Source of the DNA: Elephas maximus indicus
Taxonomy: Eukaryota; Chordata; Mammalia; Proboscidea; Elephantidae
Reading direction: 5' to 3'
DNA: 64,000 nt
Assembly: GCF_024166365.1 (NCBI RefSeq)
Contig: NC_064831.1
Coordinates: 26,154,768-26,218,767, forward strand
The notes beneath the pieces were generated by a model that was given only the letters and a program-made list of their open reading frames with translations, did not search any database and had not been told where the DNA came from. A program made the translations under genes and the position numbers. Shown here in pieces: positions 58,127 through 64,000 of this stretch. How positions within the stretch are numbered: position 1 is the first letter of the stretch; each line of letters opens with the position of its first letter.

Positions 58127-58798
58127 TGCCTGTGGAGGGAAAAACATTTTGGAAAAAAGCACAGTATTAAAAGCATAAGAATATTTATAACTCTTCTTTT
58201 TCAATATTTGAACTTCGGAGACTTTTTTTAAATAGATTTTATGTGCCTCTTTTTAGAGGAACAAAGATCCTGGCACTTCCTTCATAACTTAATTGCATCT
58301 CCCTTTTATAAGAACACACTTTACAACTGAATGTGAATATTAAATCTTGGAAGGAAAGTCAGTAAGTTCCATGAGTTCAGGTCTCTGAAACCTAGAAAAA
58401 GTCTAGGATCTAAACACATAGGCAAAAAAGGCCTTTGATTAAAATGAAACACAGAACCAAGCAACAATAAAGCTTTCAAAAACTTAGTCACATATAAAAT
58501 CAAATATAAGATTTGCTTCCTTAAGGTTCTCATGATGTGCAGTAGCTCTGCTCCATTCCTGCAAATACTGAATTGGCAACAGAACAAGCCTTGTTCGACC
58601 TCAGCAGCTAAGATTTCTCTGCTCTGCTAATGACAGAGAAAGCAGTATTTTAGCGATTAGGTGAATTCAGGAACACAGAATTGGAAAATAATGAAGGTTG
58701 ACTATACTTTTCTCATATGTGGCCTTTTTCTGAAAAAGAAGACAAAACATATCTCCTACTGACATCTTGAAAAAGTTTATTCATTCTTTCATCAATCT
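58127..58798. other. No recognisable feature
   Basis: 5' flank of the OR11L1 pseudogene on the minus strand. No leader exon or promoter element could be assigned. Confidence 0.45.
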
Positions 58799-58835
58799 GT
58801 GTTAGTGTGTGTGTGTGAGAGAGAGAGAGAGTGAG
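58799..58835. repeat. (GT)n(GA)n microsatellite
   Basis: GT units at 58,805-58,816 pass directly into GA units at 58,817-58,831. Confidence 0.9.
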
Positions 58836-59357
58836 AAAGAAGTCTTTTGTTAGCCCTAAGCTAACCTACTCCTCACTGCAAAGATGTCCTTTTTTAGCCT
58901 GATAGATACCATGGCCCACCAAAGTAATCATTCCTTCCTATATAAATTCAACATATCACCCCTTCTTTGGTTTCATTTAATTCACTAGTCAAATCCAGTT
59001 CTGGATAAAGTCAAAATCCCATCTGCCATGTATGTGCATCCATCTAATTGAGGGGGCTAGCAAAAAAACAAACAAACATAATGTTGCCAAATTTAAGATT
59101 CATGACCAATAAACTCAAGATTGTCTGTAATGCTGCAGAGTAATCCTTCTACATGTCTTTCTTCTATTCACTTTTCCATTCTTATCATGACTATTTCATA
59201 TATGATCTATTTTCTAACTTCCGGCACTTCCGTGTCTACCTGCACTCTCAGCAAAAGCCCTATTTTACTGAAAGTTCTGAATTCCTCCAATGGGAATGTC
59301 AGCAAGCTCAGGTAACTAAATTCCCCCATCTACCACCATTTGCTCCTGTGCACTCTG
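58836..59357. other. No recognisable feature
   Basis: No gene. It may be an old repeat leading into the RTE tail, but nothing is diagnostic. Confidence 0.4.
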
Positions 59358-59560
59358 CTTGATAAAGTGGAGGATCCACGAAAACAAGGGAAACCCTCTA
59401 TGAGATGGGTGGACACAATAGCCACAACGATGGACTCAAACATACCAACAATCACGAAGACGGCGCAGGACTGGGCAATATTTCATTCTATTCTACCTGA
59501 GGTCCCCATGAGTCAGGGCCCACTCAACTATCAAGTGGGCTCGATAGCAATTAGCAAGGA
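59358..59560 (+). mobile_element. RTE-type LINE 3' tail, sense
   Basis: 'gataaagtggaggatccacg', 'gagatgggtggacacaatag' and 'gcgcaggactgggcaatatt' are the RTE 3' end. Translation keeps SMRWVDTIATT. Strongly truncated. Confidence 0.85.
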
Positions 59561-59829
59561 CACTCTCCTTCCTAAATTTTCTTCTGAATAAACTCTCAAC
59601 CCAGTCTAGGGCAAAACCCTCCAATGCACACTAGGTGCCATACCCTCCCTAGTACTGAAAGATATTGTGTGCATTGCTACTATATTCTCTCACTGTCCTG
59701 ATTAATAGAGGTCCCCTGCCCCCTGCTGGATCATTTCCTCAGTCTGTGCACATGTTGGTTTTTACTTCCCCTTAACAAGACAAAACAAATAAGAAAATAG
59801 CTTGATGCTACTCTGATCTCCAAATACTT

Positions 59830-61075
59830 CCTGCATGTGTCTGCTCACTCTTACAAACTCCTATTCCTTAAAGGCATTTTCTCTCCCATGTGCCCCTATT
59901 TTCCCCATTTGCTTGAACTTACTGCAATGGAGGTTTTCCCTTGCCTCTGCTCTGCAGCCCTGGCCTCCATGTTATAAAGGCAGTCTTCCTTTCCCAGTCC
60001 TAATCATCCCTATCTTTCAGCAGCAATGTACAGGTGATTTCTCCCTCTTCCTGGACAGGCTTTTGTCACTTGACATCCAGTACCACATGCTGAGTTCTCC
60101 TTTTATAGTCTTGAATTTTTTACATTTTCTTTTCTTTTTTTTGTTTTGCATCTCTACATCTGCTAAGCTGCCAACATTTTTACCTCAGAGCTTAGTACTT
60201 CTCAGTCTGTCCTCTCTTCCTTCATAATTTCATCCAGCCTCTTAACTTTAAATGCCATCACTTGGCTGTTAACATTCCAAATTTATTCATCAAAACCTGA
60301 GTAAAAGCCTTGTGTAGACAACTGCCTTATTTAAAATGTACATGTGCATGTCCAATCAGCACCAGAAACTTAGTGTGTCCTGTCCTACATTCCTGTCATA
60401 TCCACAAGCCAGCCTTCTTGAAGTCCTCCTCATCTCATCAGTGGTCACTCCTTCCTCCCACTTGCTTAGGCTGCAAACCTTGAGCTTGACTTCTCTTTCT
60501 CTCAGACCTCACATAAGATCTTTTAGCAAAACTGAGTGGCTCTCCCTTGAAAATATATTCAGAATCTGATCAGTATTCACCACCAACGTGGCTTTTACCT
60601 CCGAAAAAGTGTCATTATCTCTAACCTTGATTGTTCTTATAGTACCCTCACAGGCCTCTCTGCCTCCACCCTGCCCTTTGTTAATAAATATAAATCAGAG
60701 AGAAAATTTTAAGACATAAAAAATAGCTATGACTCTTCTCTTCAAAGCCCACAGCAGTTCTCAGCTTACACAGGGATGGCCAAAATCCTGAAAGCTTACA
60801 GGGCCCTGCTTGATCTCTCCTCCAAATGCTTTTCTACCTCTTTCTCTACTTTGCTCCTTGCCCATTCTGCTCCCAGCACTCTGGCTTCCTTGACATCCTT
60901 TCAAACTGTCCAGGACTTGCCCCCCTTCATATTTAACACCTTCAGTTCCCTGGGATATTCTCTCTGAACATTTCCACATGCTCACATCTCATTGTTTCAT
61001 CTTTGCTCAAATATCACCTTCTCAGTGACGTTTTCACTGACTACTCCACTCCTATTTCTAGAGCTTATGCTATTA
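59830..61075 (+). mobile_element. L2 LINE 3' half, sense
   Basis: A long L2 copy. 'cttaactttaaatgccatc', 'acatgtgcatgtccaatcag', 'ttgagcttgacttctctttc' and 'ttgctcaaatatcaccttc' match the L2 ORF2 C-terminal and 3' region in the right order. ORFs on this stretch (for example 59,835-60,227) are remnants. Its upstream limit may lie as far left as 59,560. Confidence 0.75.
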
Positions 61076-62040
61076 ATTCAAAGTAAAACTGCTTGTATAT
61101 ATCTTGGCTTGAGGGCAGGTTATTACAAAAATTCTGGCTTGAAACCACTGAATGAACAATTAAGAGACATTAGATTATTATTCAATCTACACAGATTGGT
61201 TTGTTCAGAAACAGGGAGATTTGATGAAGGATTTCATGAGTCATAGCAATGCTCACAAGTTCTCTCAGTAACATAATAATGCCAATGGTCTCTGTATTCT
61301 CTCATTTTTGTAAGAATATTAGCATGCGACTCAATTTACAGTGAACAATTTTTTTTTTTAATGGGAAAAATGAGGGCTTGATTTCGGAAACAACAAAGGA
61401 AGTAAAACAGTGACGAATCAACAATGGAAGTAAAACAGTGACGAATCACTGTCACGTGTACTCACAGGATATTTGGCCCAATTTGCTAGTCATTTAAAGC
61501 CCTTCCCACAATACACGTTCAAATGACCAAGGAAATTGAATCCTATCCTCCACCATTCTTTGCTTAAATACTTTCAGTAGTGAGGAACTCACTAGCTCTT
61601 AATGATTACATTAAATTTAAATATCTCCTTCCCAAATTGTTGAGTTGGCTTCATTTACCAATACAAGGGTAACCAGTCTAACTACAGATCTGATTTTGTA
61701 GTTTTGTTGAAATTATATGAAAATAACTATAATCAATACTTATTTCTATTATAAGCAATATTGATTGAAGAAAGCCAAATGGCCTTTTCCCTTCTCAAGA
61801 TCTCTTCCTTGGTTACTTTCCATTGACTACAGTTTTATAATCTAGCCAATTTACACAAGTGTACTTACTTTTCTTTCTATATAGGTAGAGCATCTGAAAA
61901 GGCTAACAAAAATTGTCTTGATGGTAAGGACTAATTTCTTGAGGATTATGTAATTTTTGAACCCAACCACCACCCCCACCAAAACCAAAGTAACAAAACT
62001 TAATAACATTTGACACTATAACACACAACATGTTTATTTC
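61076..62040. other. No recognisable gene; contains a short tandem duplication
   Basis: AT-rich with no gene. The tandem duplication and hairpin at 61,391-61,452 are listed separately. Confidence 0.45.
61391..61452. repeat. 28-base tandem duplication ending in a short hairpin
   Basis: Two copies of a 28-base unit lie at 61,391-61,418 and 61,419-61,446, differing by one base (caacaaagg versus caacaatgg at their starts). At the right edge, acagtga (61,435-61,441) and tcactgt (61,446-61,452) form perfect 7-base arms around the loop cgaa. A cacgtg E-box core follows at 61,453. Confidence 0.85.
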
Positions 62041-62470
62041 CTGCTGGAAAAATACATGCTTGTCTGCAGGTACCTCACCTACCTGTTTTCTGGGTCTCGG
62101 CCCACATATGTAGGACAGCGCTCTGAAGAACTGGAGGACAAGGTCTTAGCACAGCCTTGGGGCTCAAATAGGCTGCTTACAGCTGACCTCGGCCCTGGAG
62201 AGCCCAGCACTGACAGCCCTAAATCTTGCCTGCTCCAGAATCTGCATCGCCAGCCTCTGACCCAAATAAAGACTGTGCTACCTTTGGATGATAGGAAATT
62301 CGACATCTTATGCTGGTGTTTGATGCTGGCTAAAGCTGACTTTTCCCTTCATTAATATCATGTTTCTTGGGGATCTGGCCATTCCCAGAATCCTGTTCCC
62401 CAGATATTCTTCTGTAATTTGCCAATCAAGTTAATAAACAATGCAACTTACCTCCTGAGATTCAACTTTG
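62041..62470. other. GC-richer unexplained segment with overlapping ORFs
   Basis: The stretch 62,090-62,290 is clearly GC-richer than its surroundings and is open on both strands (plus 62,056-62,355, 99 codons; minus 62,079-62,306, 75 codons). Neither translation shows a domain. 'caaataaagactgtgctacc' at 62,262 contains AATAAA, as in LTR or transcript 3' ends. It could be a solo LTR, a processed transcript fragment or an unknown repeat. Confidence 0.4.
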
Positions 62471-63069
62471 TCCACTGAGGCTTAGATGTTGAAAAACACT
62501 CAGAAGAAGGACACAATTCTTAAACCTTATTTGAAGTGGACTTTTTTTTCTAATTAGGATAGGTTCTAATGATGTTGAACTAAAAATTTAATTAAACAAA
62601 GAGGTATTTCTGTAAAATCCAGCAAGCCCATAATGAGTTAGTGAACTGTTCCTGTTGACTGAATTGATTGCAGCTGCTTTCAGTTGAGTGACAGATGGTT
62701 TAGAAACATTTCACAATCATATTTTAATTATGGGTGTGCCTAAAAAGAAGTAATTTGTTAATAAGGTTATCTGCGGTAAATTAAAGCAATCCATACCCAT
62801 GTTAATTCTAAGTGTGAATCTGCCAATTTAACAAAGAAAATGCAGTGTCTGAATTAGTCCGACAAGCCTAGCTTGAGTTTTAGAAGATGAGCTGGAAAAG
62901 AAAAAGTTTACAACATGTCTGAAATATAGCAGCTGGAGGGGAGGGGGAGAAACAAGTATATAAAATTCTCTCTTACTAAGAATAGCTAATTTTTTTGTGT
63001 GTTTTTGTTTAAAAGAAAGGGTTGACTAAATAATGACTAAAAATGAAAAGAAATTTGCACTTTTTTCTG
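62471..63069. other. No recognisable feature
   Basis: No gene seen. Confidence 0.45.
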
Positions 63070-63235
63070 TTTTTAATGATTCATTTATTTAACAAATATG
63101 TATTTAGTGCATGTACCAGGGGTTCTTCCATGCATTGGGATATCCCAGTGAATCACACAGACATTGATTGGTTTACATCTGTGGATCACATGAAGTTTAA
63201 AGTCTGATGGGGTAGGCTGATATCATTTATCATTT
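63070..63235 (-). mobile_element. L2 LINE tail, antisense
   Basis: 'tgattcatttatttaacaaa' with 'gggatatcccagtgaatcac' and 'gtttaaagtctgatggggt' resembles the antisense L2 3' end. Confidence 0.6.
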
Positions 63236-63781
63236 ATTGATGCTTTATTTAACTAACATATACTTTTTTCCAAAATAGTATGACTCATGTGCATATTTTT
63301 TTAAGAAAAGGTGGCAAAGAAAAGGACAAATAAAAACATATCTTTTTAAATATCCTTAGTACTGTCTCTCAGAGTTAGGCACCTGATATGTTTCCTTCCA
63401 AACACATTTTTTCTGTGTCCCACTTATGGGGTAGTGAAATCAGGTTATCACCATGAACATAGTCTATATCTTGCTGCTTACAATTAATTTCTATGGTAGG
63501 AATTTTCTTATGCCGTGAGAGTTAGGAGAAAAAAAAAAACATTAAAACACCATTTATAGCTTGCACAATAGCCTGTTATTCCTTGAGGGCTTGGGGGCGT
63601 CAGGATTAGCCTCCCACAATTAGTGCTTAACTGTGTTGTGAGAGGGTAGAAGTCTTTCTCTGTGTCAAGAAATAGATGTCAGAAGATATGTGGATTAATA
63701 TCCTCTTTAAGAGTGAGGTGCATATTAATTATTAAAAACATACTTCATGAAATATGTCAATTACAGCCTATAGTATACACA
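63236..63781. other. No recognisable feature
   Basis: No gene or named repeat seen. Confidence 0.45.
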
Positions 63782-64000
63782 GTGTTGAAAAGCAAAGATG
63801 TCACCTTGAAGACTAAGGTGTGCCCGACCCAAGCCATGGTGTTTTCAATTGCCTCATGTGCATGTGAAAGCTGGATGATGAAAAAGGAGGACAAAAGAAC
63901 TGACGCCTTTGAATTGTGGTGTTGGCAAAGAGCATTGAATATACCACAGACTGCCAGAAAAACAAATAAATCTGTCTTGGAAGAAGTATAACCAGAATGC
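63782..64000 (+). mobile_element. RTE-type LINE, sense, running off the window
   Basis: Decayed RTE C-terminal protein is open from the start of the match to the window edge: VLKSKDVTLKTKVCPTQAMV, then ACESWMMKKEDK and FELWCWQRALNIPQTARKTN. Only one residue gap separates it from the usual reading. It continues beyond 64,000. Confidence 0.88.

Noticed and set aside
59835-60569. 130- and 77-codon plus-strand ORFs
   Set aside because: They lie inside an L2 copy and show no domain.
58127-64000. Start of TRIM58, expected beyond OR11L1 by human synteny
   Set aside because: No RING, B-box or SPRY-like translation was found on either strand up to the window end.

Overview
This window is mammalian intergenic DNA from an olfactory-receptor (OR) cluster. 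It is AT-rich and almost entirely built of interspersed repeats. Two repeat families point to an afrotherian, most likely an elephant. The first is a tRNA-derived SINE whose antisense copies carry the 'gtcgagtcgattcc...actcatagc' signature (AfroSINE). The second is an RTE/BovB-type LINE whose 3' end shares that same tail. L1 elements of several ages, MIR, L2 and a mariner fragment complete the repeat set. Everything here was read by eye from sequence and ORF translations, so boundaries of old repeats are good to about 10-50 bases.

Layout. 1-3,502 (unit C) is a mosaic of old L1 pieces split by RTE and SINE insertions. 3,503-9,194 is old antisense L1 with younger RTE, L1 and SINE insertions. 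9,195-17,305 (unit A) is an inverted relative of C and of 28,140-35,337 (unit B). The spacer 17,306-28,139 holds a 5'-complete but 3'-truncated L1, several SINEs and MIRs, and the first OR pseudogene (27,010-27,935, OR5/8/9-like). 35,338-43,600 is a stack of RTE and L1 copies, including the longest RTE (with a readable endonuclease segment) and an L1 ORF2 on the minus strand. 43,600-50,060 holds MIR and L2 fragments and an OR14-family pseudogene (47,291-48,244). 50,061-54,490 is L1, RTE and SINE sequence with a long (TA)n tract and an unusual tRNA-Gly-headed SINE. 54,863-56,455 holds a mariner fragment and two old repeats. 57,153-58,126 on the minus strand is an OR11L1 pseudogene with only two disabling lesions. 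58,127-64,000 is L2, RTE and unassigned sequence.

No intact protein-coding gene was found. All three OR loci are pseudogenes. From memory, OR11L1, OR14-family genes and an OR9H1 pseudogene lie close together in the human 1q44 OR cluster just before TRIM58, so the order here fits a syntenic block; TRIM58 is not within the window.

The main structural observation is the three-copy mosaic unit (C direct, A inverted, B direct). Copies share internal L1/RTE/SINE junctions, which shows that DNA was duplicated. They also differ by private insertions with target-site duplications and matching empty sites, which gives a relative history of the locus.
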